Assembly: GCA_013350335.1 (NCBI GenBank)
Contig: CM023535.1
Span: forward strand, 22,041,746-22,105,745
Direction of reading: 5' to 3'
Source of the DNA: Chimonanthus salicifolius
Taxonomy: Eukaryota > Streptophyta > Magnoliopsida > Laurales > Calycanthaceae
Length of the DNA: 64,000 bases
Positions within the stretch are counted from its first letter, which is position 1, and every line of letters begins with the position of its first letter. This document shows, in pieces, positions 42,001 through 46,974 of this stretch. The notes under the pieces are model-generated. The model worked only from the letters and a program-made list of their open reading frames with translations. It had not been told where the DNA came from and made no database searches. The translations under genes and the position numbers were made by a program.

Positions 42001-42794
42001 CTGAAAATAACCATTTTTACCCAAAAATCCCACCCATTTTAAGTTAAAGGTGATTATTTTTCAGAAACTACTTTACTTTACATTCATCCAAACAGACTCA
42101 ACAAGCCATTTCAAGAAAATAAATAAATAAATAGACTCAATCCAAAATTCAGAATGCCATAAATAGAACCTAGAAAAGGATGAAAAAATCCATTCTTTGT
42201 CCAACCTTATGTTAAAAACATTGCTATTTTCGGGAAAGTAATATCCAAACGGACTCATTCCAAATTTTAAAGACCATGAAGAGAACCAGAAGAAAGGAGA
42301 AAAAGAACAAAAATAACCACTCTTTATCCATTTTATTTTAAAAAAAGAAAGTTATTTTCCAGTGAAGTGCTTTCCTTTCCATTAATCCAAACAGATCCAA
42401 GGCAAATATCAGATCATCACGACGATAGCTTGGAAAAGAAAAACAATGATAAAACATTCATATTTATCTATTTATTTTATTTTTTGAAAAATCGTTCCTT
42501 TCCACACATCAAAACAGACCTAATTTCAAATTTCAGAGAAATCATTAGGAGAATCCAGAATGGAGAAACCTTTGAAATAACTAAACAGAGGAGAAAGGAA
42601 ATTTAGAGAGAGAGAGAGAGAGGTACGGTTTTGGATCTGCAAGGCTTGTTGCAAGTAGTGCAGACGAGATTGAGAACGGCCTCAGTGGATTCGGAGAAGT
42701 TGGAGTGGGTCGTGAGCTCTGCGTGTTCTTGGGCTTCTTGTACCGATTTTAGGTGGGCCCCACAATCCCCACAAACCAGAGAGCGACCCGCCAT
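5691..42794 (-). CDS. UBA and zinc-finger protein, At1g04850-like (5' eight exons)
   Basis: Eight exons join into 260 codons without a stop: 42794-42627, 41125-40978, 34322-34227, 32165-32089, 29579-29500, 18214-18154, 5977-5910 and 5772-5691. All introns are GT-AG, in phases 0,1,1,0,2,0,2, with phase 0 at the last donor. The product has twin zinc fingers with identical C-x2-C-x12-H-x5-H spacing (C8, C11, H24, H30; C45, C48, H61, H67). A UBA domain spans about residues 110-160 with the MGF loop at 123-125. A Glu/Lys/Arg-rich coiled coil follows from about 170 to 260. This order matches Arabidopsis At1g04850, recalled at roughly 410 residues, whose C-terminal PUB-type domain suggests a CDC48/p97 or ubiquitin-linked role. 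That last part is outside the window. Every exon is intact although the introns total over 36 kb, so the gene is probably functional. Function is inferred from family resemblance only. Confidence 0.93.
5910..5977 (-). CDS. Host gene exon 7
   Basis: Acceptor TTGTAG, donor GTAATA, ends in phase 2. It encodes [20 protein letters not shown]. Only a 137 bp intron separates it from exon 8. Confidence 0.92.
5978..6489. other. Intron 6 DNA, no feature
   Basis: A/T-rich intronic sequence; no gene or element recognised. Confidence 0.5.
6490..6575 (+). mobile_element. hAT-like terminal fragment
   Basis: Contains ACGATTTT/CACGATTC repeats and ends CAAGTTTGATAACATTTGG. This is close to the right terminus of the complete hAT-type element at 24762-25747 (CAAGTTTGACAACATTG). 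Only the end is preserved. Confidence 0.5.
6576..7039. other. Intron 6 DNA, nothing clear
   Basis: No coding frame or element boundary found. It could belong to the LTR-like region that follows. Confidence 0.35.
7650..8720 (+). repeat. Degenerate higher-order repeat
   Basis: A block with CCTCACATGCT...TGTAGGTCGCTCTCAC at about 7760-7800 recurs at about 8583-8622. Between and after lie about 70-75 bp degenerate units built on GGTACTAACTTAGTAAGACG and GCAGGGTTGGGTACT (about 7820-8130). A further block with CGCAGGGTGAGGTAGA at about 8221 recurs at about 8750. This suggests repeats within repeats. Confidence 0.6.
8930..9445 (+). repeat. About 20-22 bp minisatellite, CCATGGATGG type
   Basis: More than twenty degenerate units of the form CCCATGGATGGATATTG / TCTCATGGTGGACATGTTGG run across about 500 bp. 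The CATGG core recurs while the rest drifts. There is no reading frame. Confidence 0.75.
9747..10212 (+). other. Untranslated leader-like stretch before copia gag
   Basis: No coding match. It precedes the gag start at 10213 and is probably the leader or flank of that copia remnant. No PBS is recognised. Confidence 0.35.
10213..11060 (+). pseudogene. Ty1/copia gag remnant
   Basis: ATG at 10213 opens [20 protein letters not shown] and runs into the copia gag signature: [10 protein letters not shown], then [16 protein letters not shown] in another frame, [18 protein letters not shown], and a later [15 protein letters not shown] block. One base is missing in the N-Y-L-Q-W motif (about 10309), and stops and frameshifts recur. 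The zinc knuckle, protease and the rest of pol are absent. Similar KEWKANN gag text occurs at about 13757 and 17839, so related copia elements inserted at least three times in this intron. Confidence 0.85.
11082..11329 (+). mobile_element. Copia-type LTR end with PBS
   Basis: TATATATAG at 11203-11210 is followed by a T-rich leader and the end CATTAAACA at 11329, then directly by TGGTATCAATTG (11330-11341). The first eight bases equal the start of the initiator-Met tRNA primer site TGGTATCAGAGC; the rest has mutated. TGTTG at 11082 is a possible LTR start but no TSD was found. No coding region follows. Confidence 0.5.
11330..11341 (+). other. Degenerate tRNA-Met primer binding site
   Basis: TGGTATCA plus four diverged bases, directly after a CA-ending LTR. 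Confidence 0.45.
11394..11436. repeat. Perfect 11 bp inverted repeat
   Basis: CTCCAGCCCAC at 11394-11404 faces GTGGGCTGGAG at 11426-11436 across a 21-base A-rich loop. The loop word CCCACAAATACGAGCAAA recurs at 11524-11541, so the hairpin lies in a small repeat region, probably an LTR remnant with a minus-strand TATA-like CTATAAAATG at about 11569. Confidence 0.6.
11650..12990. other. A/T-rich intron 6 DNA
   Basis: No gene. The stretch is very A/T rich from 11860. A short hairpin (CATCTCGG at about 12687 facing CCGAGATG at about 12717) and a hAT-like AAAACATTGG at about 12992 hint at an old DNA-transposon remnant, but no matching pair of termini was found. Confidence 0.4.
15256..15732 (+). 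mobile_element. TRIM retrotransposon, TSD TTCAA
   Basis: A complete 477 bp non-coding element. LTR1 is 15256-15424 (TGTAGCACCCCC...TTGTCACA) and LTR2 is 15550-15732 (same start, ...GTCGCCACA). Just inside LTR1 is TAGTATCAGAGC at 15427-15438, one mismatch from the Met-tRNA primer site. A purine run AAGGGGGTGAA at 15538-15548 precedes LTR2. The flanks carry TTCAA at 15251-15255 and 15733-15737. Removing one repeat restores the copia integrase reading [11 protein letters not shown]. There is no protein-coding capacity, so it would need enzymes in trans. LTR length and total size fit the TRIM class. I see no 5S rRNA-like segment, which argues against the Cassandra family. Confidence 0.93.
16452..16601 (+). 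repeat. 75 bp tandem duplication in copia
   Basis: Two nearly identical 75 bp units (16452-16526 and 16527-16601) starting TCCCATTGATTGATTTGC, at the truncated 3' end of the copia remnant. The only clear differences are a few substitutions such as CTTATCAC/CTTCTCAC. Confidence 0.85.
16611..17287 (-). mobile_element. LTR-like fragment, minus orientation
   Basis: On the minus strand it starts TGTAGTGACCCGACCC at 17287 and contains a CTATAAAAAG TATA box (about 16884-16893) followed by a leader. There is no coding region and no TSD, so probably a truncated or solo LTR. The start resembles the TGTAATGACCCGAC LTR at 59275. Confidence 0.5.
17658..17790 (+). repeat. About 70 bp imperfect tandem repeat
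   Basis: GGTTGTACTTCAAATA at 17658 and again at 17729, each followed by GGCACACA/GCACACAAACA and CATATCTGG. Two copies, clearly diverged. Confidence 0.7.
17815..17965 (+). pseudogene. Copia gag fragment
   Basis: Forward reading [21 protein letters not shown], then a partial block ending near 17965. This is the same gag segment as at about 10400 and 13750. Short and out of context; too little remains to define an element. Confidence 0.75.
17966..18153. other. Intron 6 DNA next to exon 6
   Basis: No feature other than the intron donor at its right end. Confidence 0.5.
18154..18214 (-). CDS. Host gene exon 6 (61 bp)
   Basis: A 61 bp exon between two introns of 11.3 and 12.2 kb. Acceptor TTTTCAG, donor GTATGA. 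It encodes [20 protein letters not shown]. The split Arg codon shared with exon 5 and the exact phase fit support it. Confidence 0.9.
18215..18679. other. Intron 5 DNA next to exon 6
   Basis: No element recognised apart from the splice acceptor TTTTCAG of exon 6. Confidence 0.5.
18680..18838 (+). mobile_element. LINE RNase H fragment, plus strand
   Basis: Forward reading [14 protein letters not shown], then [15 protein letters not shown], then [10 protein letters not shown]: the first half of an L1-type RNase H domain, related to the one at 799-1164. It stops exactly at the poly(T) end of the minus-strand LINE, which therefore probably inserted into it. Confidence 0.7.
21097..22452 (-). mobile_element. 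Solo LTR inside LINE RT, imperfect TSD
   Basis: A 1356 bp insertion beginning TGTTGTGAGGGATAATTG on the minus strand at 22452 and ending at 21097 (GGCATAGGTA). Flanks AAGCC (21092-21096) and AATCC (22453-22457) match at four of five bases. Collapsing them lets the LINE read [10 protein letters not shown] in frame. A minus-strand GTGTATAAATAGG box lies at about 21637-21649. No internal coding region. The 3' terminal TA instead of CA is presumably a mutation. Confidence 0.75.
22546..22942 (-). mobile_element. TRIM retrotransposon, TSD GTGAT
   Basis: A 397 bp element with two LTRs of 142-144 bp (22546-22687 and 22799-22942), read on the minus strand as TGTGAAGTGACAAAAAGTC... to ...TTCGAACA. Next to the minus-strand 5' LTR is TGGTATCAGAGCAG (rev. 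22785-22798), a perfect 12-base Met-tRNA primer site core. The flanking repeat is ATCAC on the plus strand (22541-22545 and 22943-22947). It splits the LINE motif GLRQGD|PLSP exactly, with one TSD removed. No coding capacity. The sequence differs from the TRIM at 15256. Confidence 0.93.
23306..24216 (+). mobile_element. 911 bp LTR-like insertion in LINE RT
   Basis: It starts TGGTGTAGGATGGTGG and ends CGCTTCCGCTACGTTA. Flanks are ATCCC (23301-23305) and AACCC (24217-24221), a one-mismatch 5 bp repeat. Collapsing them restores the LINE reading [12 protein letters not shown] in frame, so the boundaries are well supported even though the right end is TA, not CA. A TATAAATACATTGG promoter-like box lies at about 23494. 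The stretch 23620-23800 is much more G/C rich than its surroundings, with an unrecognised proline-rich reading. Probably a solo LTR; whether the G/C-rich part is captured is unknown. Confidence 0.65.
24762..25747. mobile_element. hAT-type non-autonomous DNA transposon, TSD GTCACTTC
   Basis: A 986 bp element with terminal inverted repeats CAATGTTGTTAAAATCGC... and ...TTGACAACATTG, flanked by perfect 8 bp repeats GTCACTTC at 24754-24761 and 25748-25755. An 8 bp TSD and CA-rich short TIRs fit the hAT superfamily. Just inside the left end is a run of ATTCGAATC/CGATTC-type small inverted words. Then come a C/T-rich middle (24900-25230) and a very A/T-rich right half. No transposase frame is seen, so it must be mobilised in trans. 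With the TSD collapsed the LINE reads [11 protein letters not shown] in frame across the site. Related ends occur at 6490 and 35966. Confidence 0.9.
27155..27632 (-). mobile_element. Solo LTR inside LINE ORF1
   Basis: A 478 bp element read on the minus strand from TGTGAGTGTGCTTGAATC (27632) to TTATCCAACA (27155). Flanks AGGTG (27150-27154) and AGGGG (27633-27637) match at four of five bases. A TATA-like CTATTTATAG lies at about 27391-27400, followed on the minus strand by a typical leader. No coding sequence. Confidence 0.7.
28801..29499. other. Intron 5 DNA next to exon 5
   Basis: No gene or element recognised. It may hold the 5' flank of the LINE; its target duplication was not found by eye. 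Confidence 0.45.
29500..29579 (-). CDS. Host gene exon 5
   Basis: Acceptor GTTCAG, donor GTTTGT, ends in phase 2. It encodes [15 protein letters not shown], a very conserved block of this family at the start of the coiled coil. Confidence 0.93.
31035..31090 (+). repeat. 26 bp tandem duplication
   Basis: GTGAAACTTGTACATGAATA plus TTGATT/TTCATT, two adjacent copies in intron 4. Confidence 0.8.
31497..31526 (+). repeat. (GA)n microsatellite
   Basis: GGAGAGGGAGAGAGAGAG and on, about 13 dinucleotides with one interruption. Confidence 0.9.
32089..32165 (-). CDS. Host gene exon 4
   Basis: Acceptor TTCTTCAG, donor GTACAG. It encodes the last UBA helix and following acidic stretch, [19 protein letters not shown]. 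Confidence 0.93.
32780..33212 (+). mobile_element. L1-type LINE 3' end
   Basis: Forward reading [20 protein letters not shown] at about 32918 is the end of the LINE RNase H domain (H-V-x-R-x3-N-x-V-A-D-x-L). It is followed by a 3' UTR ending TTATTAATATAATTGTTTTTG and a short A run near 33205. The rest of the LINE is missing. Confidence 0.7.
33213..33884. other. Intron 3 DNA
   Basis: No feature recognised, except that AATACTTCAGCACAAGAA occurs twice, at about 33797 and 33853. Confidence 0.45.
33885..34017 (+). mobile_element. Short LINE 3' tail with poly(A)
   Basis: TATAATAAAATTTCTCACTACCATCTC followed by an A run ending at 34017 is a typical L1 3' terminus. Sequence GAAATCTATCAAATCTCAAG (about 33831) resembles GAAATTTATCAATGCTCAAG (about 34038), both followed by GCAAT, and could be the target duplication with flanking drift. 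Confidence 0.5.
34227..34322 (-). CDS. Host gene exon 3
   Basis: Acceptor ATCTAG, donor GTGAGG. It encodes the first half of the UBA domain, [20 protein letters not shown]. Both ends are phase 1, so it joins exons 2 and 4 in frame. Confidence 0.93.
34545..34884 (-). mobile_element. 3' LTR of minus-strand copia (partial)
   Basis: On the minus strand TGTAGGATATGGTGG starts at 34884 directly after the polypurine tract (34885-34900, ACTTGAGGGGGAGCCT). The far end is not defined; no TSD found. Confidence 0.6.
34885..35965 (-). pseudogene. Ty1/copia RT and RNase H fragment
   Basis: Minus-strand reading: [21 protein letters not shown], then LDDIV at the RT active site, [39 protein letters not shown], the RNase H region, and the end [12 protein letters not shown] followed by GGGGGAG. 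The upstream half was removed where the hAT fragment at 35966 begins. Stops and frameshifts are frequent. In intron 2, sense to the host gene. Confidence 0.85.
35966..36262 (-). mobile_element. hAT-type fragment, inverted copy
   Basis: CAATATTGTCAAACTCGAATCGT at 35966 matches, in reverse complement, the right terminus of the complete element at 24762-25747. Similarity continues for about 300 bp through TTATTTATACTATAATTACATATAA and the A/T-rich part, to about 36262. The other terminus is missing. About 40 bp near the tip differ by an insertion. Confidence 0.75.
36270..36700 (+). repeat. Direct repeat pair, about 115 bp, 310 bp apart
   Basis: TCAAGCTCTTAAGCCTATCC (about 36301) and TCAAGCCCTTAAGCCTATCC (about 36619), each followed by CACACTA/AACACTA..., CCCATACCC and GGCCC words. 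The copies are clearly diverged. The AAGCCTATCCCACACTA theme suggests LTR remnants, unproven. Confidence 0.65.
37090..37715 (+). pseudogene. LINE ORF1 remnant, first part
   Basis: Forward reading [17 protein letters not shown], a Lys/Glu-rich region, then [20 protein letters not shown] and [13 protein letters not shown]. This resembles the mid-domain of plant LINE ORF1 proteins (W-L-x-R-S-L-V plus a G-G/D-G-x-L-x3 strand). Interrupted at 37716 by an LTR. Confidence 0.65.
37716..38841 (-). mobile_element. LTR inside LINE ORF1, ends TGATG...CATCA
   Basis: A 1126 bp insertion TGATGCAAGACAACGG...GCTCCGCATCA. Flanks TCAGT (37711-37715) and TCAGC (38842-38846) match at four of five bases. On the minus strand an ATTATAAAAGCC box (about 38668-38679) and AATAAA follow in order, so it reads leftward. 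It shares the TGATG...GCATCA termini with the solo LTR at 1492 but not its interior. No coding sequence; probably a solo LTR. Confidence 0.7.
38842..40060 (+). pseudogene. LINE ORF1 remnant, second part
   Basis: Resumes with IGFPLQG, then [18 protein letters not shown] at about 38912 and [12 protein letters not shown], the conserved G-T-x-V-E-I-D block of plant LINE ORF1 before the zinc-knuckle region. A proline-rich stretch and an acidic tail follow ([20 protein letters not shown]..., 39741-40025). ORF2 does not follow. Confidence 0.65.
40061..40977. other. Intron 2 DNA next to exon 2
   Basis: A/T-rich, with a 17-base T run at about 40591. No element identified. Confidence 0.45.
40978..41125 (-). 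CDS. Host gene exon 2
   Basis: Acceptor TGTAG; the exon starts [11 protein letters not shown], which completes the second zinc finger, then an acidic linker ending GSNNVQ. It ends in phase 1 at CAAG with donor GTTTTT. Confidence 0.92.
41126..41749. other. Intron 1 DNA
   Basis: A-rich with several short A runs; no element or gene recognised. Confidence 0.45.
41750..41903 (+). mobile_element. tRNA-derived SINE (Au-SINE-like)
   Basis: GGGTAGCTCAGTTGATC at about 41754 contains a Pol III A box (TAGCTCAGTTGA), and GGATGCGACTCC at about 41799 sits at B-box distance with a degenerate B-box look. The body ends AAGCGAGGTGGGGATACCCATG, reminiscent of the 3' end of the plant Au SINE family. A TA microsatellite follows directly at 41904. 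A target duplication is not obvious. Family assignment is from memory of the consensus shape. Confidence 0.6.
41904..41998. repeat. (TA)47 microsatellite
   Basis: 95 bp of uninterrupted TA dinucleotide directly at the SINE 3' end. Predicted open frames here are only Tyr-Ile repeats. Confidence 0.98.
41999..42604. other. Intron 1 DNA with related 100 bp words
   Basis: Phrases such as CATTCATCCAAACAGACTCA (about 42082), TATCCAAACGGACTCATTCC (about 42241) and CATTAATCCAAACAGATCCA (about 42380) repeat at about 140-160 bp spacing, so the region looks like a diverged tandem array. No gene. Confidence 0.45.
42605..42622. repeat. (GA)n at the intron 1 donor
   Basis: About nine GA units on the plus strand; on the transcript it is a CU run starting two bases into intron 1 after GTAC. 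Confidence 0.9.
42627..42794 (-). CDS. Host gene exon 1
   Basis: Codons 1-56, from the ATG at 42794-42792 to the donor GTACCT. It begins [12 protein letters not shown] and encodes the first zinc finger and the CTTC half of the second. An upstream in-frame ATG at 42881 would add 29 unconserved residues, so the MAG start is preferred. The donor is followed immediately by a (CT)n run (GA on the plus strand, 42605-42622). Confidence 0.93.
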
Positions 42795-43060
42795 TGGAGA
42801 ATTCTGATTCAATTCTTCAGTCGAGATACAAATGGATAGGTCGAGAAAGACTTTTGATTCCGAAATCCCAACAAGAATCAAAACCCTTTTCTTTTCTTTC
42901 TTCTTTCGTCTTCCTTCTCTGCTTTTTTGGATTCTGGCTTTTATTCGTTGCTTCCACCCGCCTCCTCCATTCTTAACCTCAGAGAAGGTGTCTCTACTGT
43001 CAGTTCTGACACGTGCCGTAAAAAGATTGATAATAATTTCTTATTATTTTCTTTAATTTA
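42795..43060 (-). promoter_or_regulatory. 5' leader and proximal promoter of the host gene
   Basis: On the minus strand the region upstream of the ATG is rich in GAAAGA/AGAA purine tracts, a common plant leader composition. A perfect CACGTG G-box core lies at 43010-43015 in the context CGGCACGTGTCAG, 216 bp upstream of the ATG. No convincing TATA box is seen; AATAAAAG at about 42939 is too weak to call. The transcription start is unknown. Confidence 0.5.
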
Positions 43061-43639
43061 AGAACAACAAGCATTTCTTTTAATTCAACCAAAATATTCC
43101 TTCTTATCTAACTTTCCTCTATTTCATAATTTCTTTAATTGAAGAAATATCCAATTAGGTGTTTTACAAACTAGATGAAAATAATAATAAATTTAAATTT
43201 AATAATCTTATGAAATAGTTGATGTAAATAAATTAGTACCATTACACATGATGATGAGGGTATAAATTAAAATTTTACTCAATAAATAAAAATTAATGGT
43301 GAAAGAAGAATGAAGATTCGAAAAAAATATTAAAAATAGTTTAATTCATGTAAGACTTTCAAGTTATAAGAATCTTTGAAGTTCAAATTATTTACTTTAT
43401 TGACCTATGAATTATACAATTTATTTGCTAGTTGAAACCAAGAGTTTAAATCTTGTTGTTAGACGATATATTGGTCGAGAAATTTCTCTCTTTTAATTTT
43501 TTTAATTAATAAGACAATGCCTTTTAGTAAGTCAATAAATCCTTTACTACAAAAGGTAGGTCCAAATTTCATTTTTCCACCGGTTGTTCCTTCATTTAAG
43601 TTCTATAGACAAGTCATCTATCAATGATTCTTTTTCAAA
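43061..43639. other. A/T-rich upstream DNA
   Basis: No gene or element recognised between the promoter and the copia remnant. Confidence 0.5.
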
Positions 43640-45162
43640 GGTTGGCTAGAAAACTCACTTATGTCTCCATACTTTTCTTATATGGAAAAATGGTCACAAA
43701 GAACTATCCATTTATAGATTCTATAATGGAGTTCTATTTTTATTGTTTTGGAGTGCAAGTAATAAAACTCTGTAAGCTTTGCTATGGGAGTCATAATCTC
43801 TATAAAGGCACAATTTAAGGTATTGGGTACTAATGGAGTTGCTAGTCTAGTTGGAAGCTTAATTCATCTCATAAATTATACTAGGCTCTATATTGTGTAT
43901 GCAGTTGAAAATTTTAGTTGGTATACAAGTAATCCGATTTCACGTTATAAAATGCCATAAAAGGATACTATGCTGTTTGGAAAAAAAAATTATTCAATAT
44001 GACCTAAGATATGAGAGATTTTTTGTGGTAATAGAAGGTTACAACAATGCTAATTGGATTACAATTTTGAATGAAGATAAGACTCCTGGGGGTTTTGTGT
44101 TTATCTCAAGAGATGTTCTCACTTGAAAGTCAAAGAAGCAATCATTGATATCAAAATCAATTATGAAATCAAAATTTATTCTGCTTACCACTGCATATGA
44201 AAAAGTCGAATGATGTTTCCACACAAGGAAAAGCCTATAGCGTCTATTACTATTCATTATCTAGCAACTACAACTAAGGGAAATAATCAATAGAAAGTCT
44301 GGAATTATTATTAAATATTGTACAGCTCAATCGGCAAGCTCCCATCTCTGAAAGTAGGAGGTGCCGGTTTCCCACATATAATTTTCTTTTAAATATATTG
44401 TATAAAAAATGGGGTGATTAGCATTAATTTTACTAGATCCAAAGATAATGTTCAGGGGAATGAGTCTGAAGTTCATAAAAATATGAAGCAATAGTAACAT
44501 TAACTCAATTTGTACGATTTTAGAAACACAAATCCAAGTACAATATGGTATTGATGAGTTACCTTGAGTGATTCACATTTTTGCACTAGAAATTTTTGGA
44601 CTCATTCCTATGGTAATAAAGAGTGAACATAAACAGAAACACTATGAGGTTGAGCATATTGTCTTAATGAATTTAGGTTATTATAGAAAAAGGTTTGTTA
44701 TACTGCCATTTTGAATAGATTAACCTTTATGAATGAGAAAATGGGACTACTTTTTATTAGAATTAAGTTTTTTTTAGCACCCTCATCAACATCGGAATTA
44801 TATAAGGTTGTAATTTGTAAAATTAATTATATTCACTTTACTGCTTAGAATTATAGTGTGTATTTTACGTAAGAATTACCACCTAAGAGCCTTTGATTCA
44901 ATACTTCATCAATTTTCCAAATAATCTTGCAAATAATCACTAAAAAGGGCTCAAATCATTAGATACTCGTTCTTAAGCTCATAAATTCCATAATTGACCT
45001 TATTTCCTTTCATATGTAAGGGTTTTTTTTTTTTTTTTTCAAAAGTTCTAAAAATGAGGAGAGATTGTTAGAATTATATGTTCTTTAAATTTGAAAACAC
45101 TTACCTGGATTGGATCTTAGTGGGCCAACCTTTAATGAGTTTGGTCCTTAATGGGCCTAAGC
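43640..45162 (+). pseudogene. Copia RT/RNase H remnant with PPT and LTR start
   Basis: Forward reading: LIHLINYTRLYIVYAVENFS, WYTSNP, then VIEGYNNANWITILNEDKTPG (copia RNase H, normally EGYSDADW), FVFISRDVLT, KSKKQSLISKS and GVISINFTRSKDN. Many stops. A purine tract AAAATGAGGAGAGATTG (about 45050-45066) is followed by TGTTAGAATTATATG, a copia 3' LTR start, which is cut off at 45163 by the old gypsy LTR. A short tRNA-like insertion interrupts it at about 44325. Confidence 0.8.
44325..44392 (+). mobile_element. Tiny tRNA-like retroposon
   Basis: About 68 bp: ACAGCTCAATCGGCAAGCTCCC (A-box-like) ... GGTGCCGGTTTCCCAC (degenerate B-box) ... ATAATTTTCTTTT tail. It sits between AAATATTGT (left) and AAATATATTGT (right), a likely target duplication, and splits copia text that otherwise runs on to GVISINFTRSKDN. 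This is the size of a tRNA, but the cloverleaf is not intact, so it is more likely a SINE head than a functional tRNA gene. Confidence 0.5.
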
Positions 45163-45347
45163 TGTAACGCCTCGACCCGGAAGTGGAAGCGGAATGCTAC
45201 TATTTTTTTTTTTTTTTTTATTAGGGCAACCTCACTAACTTCTAATTGGGCTGGATCAAAAGTCAGACCCATAAATAAATGTCACGCATGCTCTTACATG
45301 TGGACTCAAACATAAATCAACTTTCTACACCACTTATAAACACATAT
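45163..45347 (-). mobile_element. Old gypsy LTR, part 1
   Basis: TGTAACGCCTCGACCCGGAAG starts the LTR (its minus-strand 3' end). After a T run it has CAACCTCACTAACTTCTAATTGGGC, matching the Tekay LTR start at 45348 (CAACTCACAAGCATTCTAATTGGGC). The LTR is interrupted at 45347 by the Tekay insertion and resumes at 57933. Confidence 0.75.
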
Positions 45348-46696
45348 TGTCACGCCCCAACCAGAAGGGTGGGCCCGGAACGCAACCGTTTTTTTTTTTT
45401 TTTGGAAAGATAAACTAAACCAACTCACAAGCATTCTAATTGGGCCAAATCAACAATTACGCCCAGAGGTCACACATGATCCCAACATGTGGACTCAAAC
45501 ACATACCATAAGTCTACCCCACATAAGAGACATAATAATATCAATAACATCAACACATAACATGCTCAAATCAAAATCAACCATTGATTATTACAAAACA
45601 TCGATTCAAAGCCGTTACAAAGGCATCAAAGTTTAGTACATCAAATTAACACAAATTAAGTACCACATCCGGTACTTAATAAAAGTCAACGGTTCCAAAA
45701 ACCAACAAGAAAATATCAGGGCATTCCCCTTCGGGGGAATCCCAAAACACTGCTTCAGCTTATCCACCCTAAGCTTGATAAAGAGGGTCTTTCTCCTCGA
45801 GTTCATCGCCTGAAAGGTAAGTGGTGTGAGCTAACTAGCCCAGTGAAAGAAATATAACAATGCAGTTTAAGTAAAGATATAACAAGTTAGCAACCGTTCA
45901 AAATCACATGTTTGATAACAAAAAGCATAATCTCATATAAATCATCAACATCATCAATTACTGCTATCATCCACCGTAATGCCTGCCGACTACGCTGAGA
46001 CCAGTATTAAGTCCCGACACGGTCAAAATACATCATTCCAAGTACATCTCCGGCTCTGACTTAGCCGATACTGACACCCTCAAGTCAGCAACTGACGACA
46101 GCATGGTCCACCCATGGTCCAGTAGACATAAACCATCTCTCATATGGCCGATATTGGTTCAATAGCCCAGGTACGTGGAATCAGTCTTACATACTCATAC
46201 AATCAACATCGTAATATCACAATCATCATCAGCACTCTTACCATAGTGCATCATGTCTAGGCACATGAGTGGGTTCATCAAATCTGAAACCACCCATTGC
46301 TCAATACTCATCTCATAATAAAACATGTTTACAAAATCGGCAGAGTTAAGTTTCCTCACCGTGATGTGTGGTTTACGCGGTCTCTGTTCAAATAACACAT
46401 AAGTGCACAATCAATATACATAACAAATACGTACACATACGTAGTATTTGAAAATCATACGTTTTCCCACAAAATATCTAGGGTTCATGAAATTGAGTCT
46501 CCTACTTGGTTTCTATCATTTTTAAATTATCATAATCCACAAGATAATAATAAATAAAGGGGCTCAGTCCAAAACTCATATTGTCTTCTGGGCATTGATC
46601 AGATTGACTTATTGAGTTAGGTCTAGATCATCGAGTCACTTCTCGGTTGTCTTCTGGATAGGACCAGATCTGACATTTTGAGTTAGATCTCGGGGT

Positions 46697-46815
46697 CACC
46701 CAGTGCCCGACTATAGTGTCGGCCGGAAAGTGAATCACTCAGTGCCCGACTATAGTATCGGCCTGAAAGTGAATCACTCAGTTCCAGAGCAATAGGATCG
46801 GCCTGGAAGCGGATA
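46697..46815. repeat. About 45 bp tandem repeat in LTR
   Basis: Three units of CAGTGCCCGACTATAGTGTC plus GGCCTGAAAGTGAATCACT. Corresponding units in the right LTR are at about 55349-55430 and 56024-56100. Confidence 0.8.
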
Positions 46816-46974
46816 CAATAGTATTTACACTGTAAATAATAAGAGAAAAGGGGTTAGTACATTTTTAATTAACAAGGGGGTAATAAATCATCACATCATT
46901 AATCACATCAAATATTAATCAAGATTAGACAAAACCACAATCAAATAATACTTTATCATTTAAAAACTGGGTCC

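Noticed and set aside
41802..42047. Frames with long Tyr-Ile runs
   Set aside because: Translation of the TA microsatellite.
42603..42881. Longer host protein starting at the upstream ATG at 42881
   Set aside because: The 29 added residues do not resemble the family, which begins at the MAG start at 42794.
44325..44392. Functional tRNA gene
   Set aside because: A-box-like word is present but the B box is degenerate and the acceptor arms do not pair; the flanks look like a target duplication.
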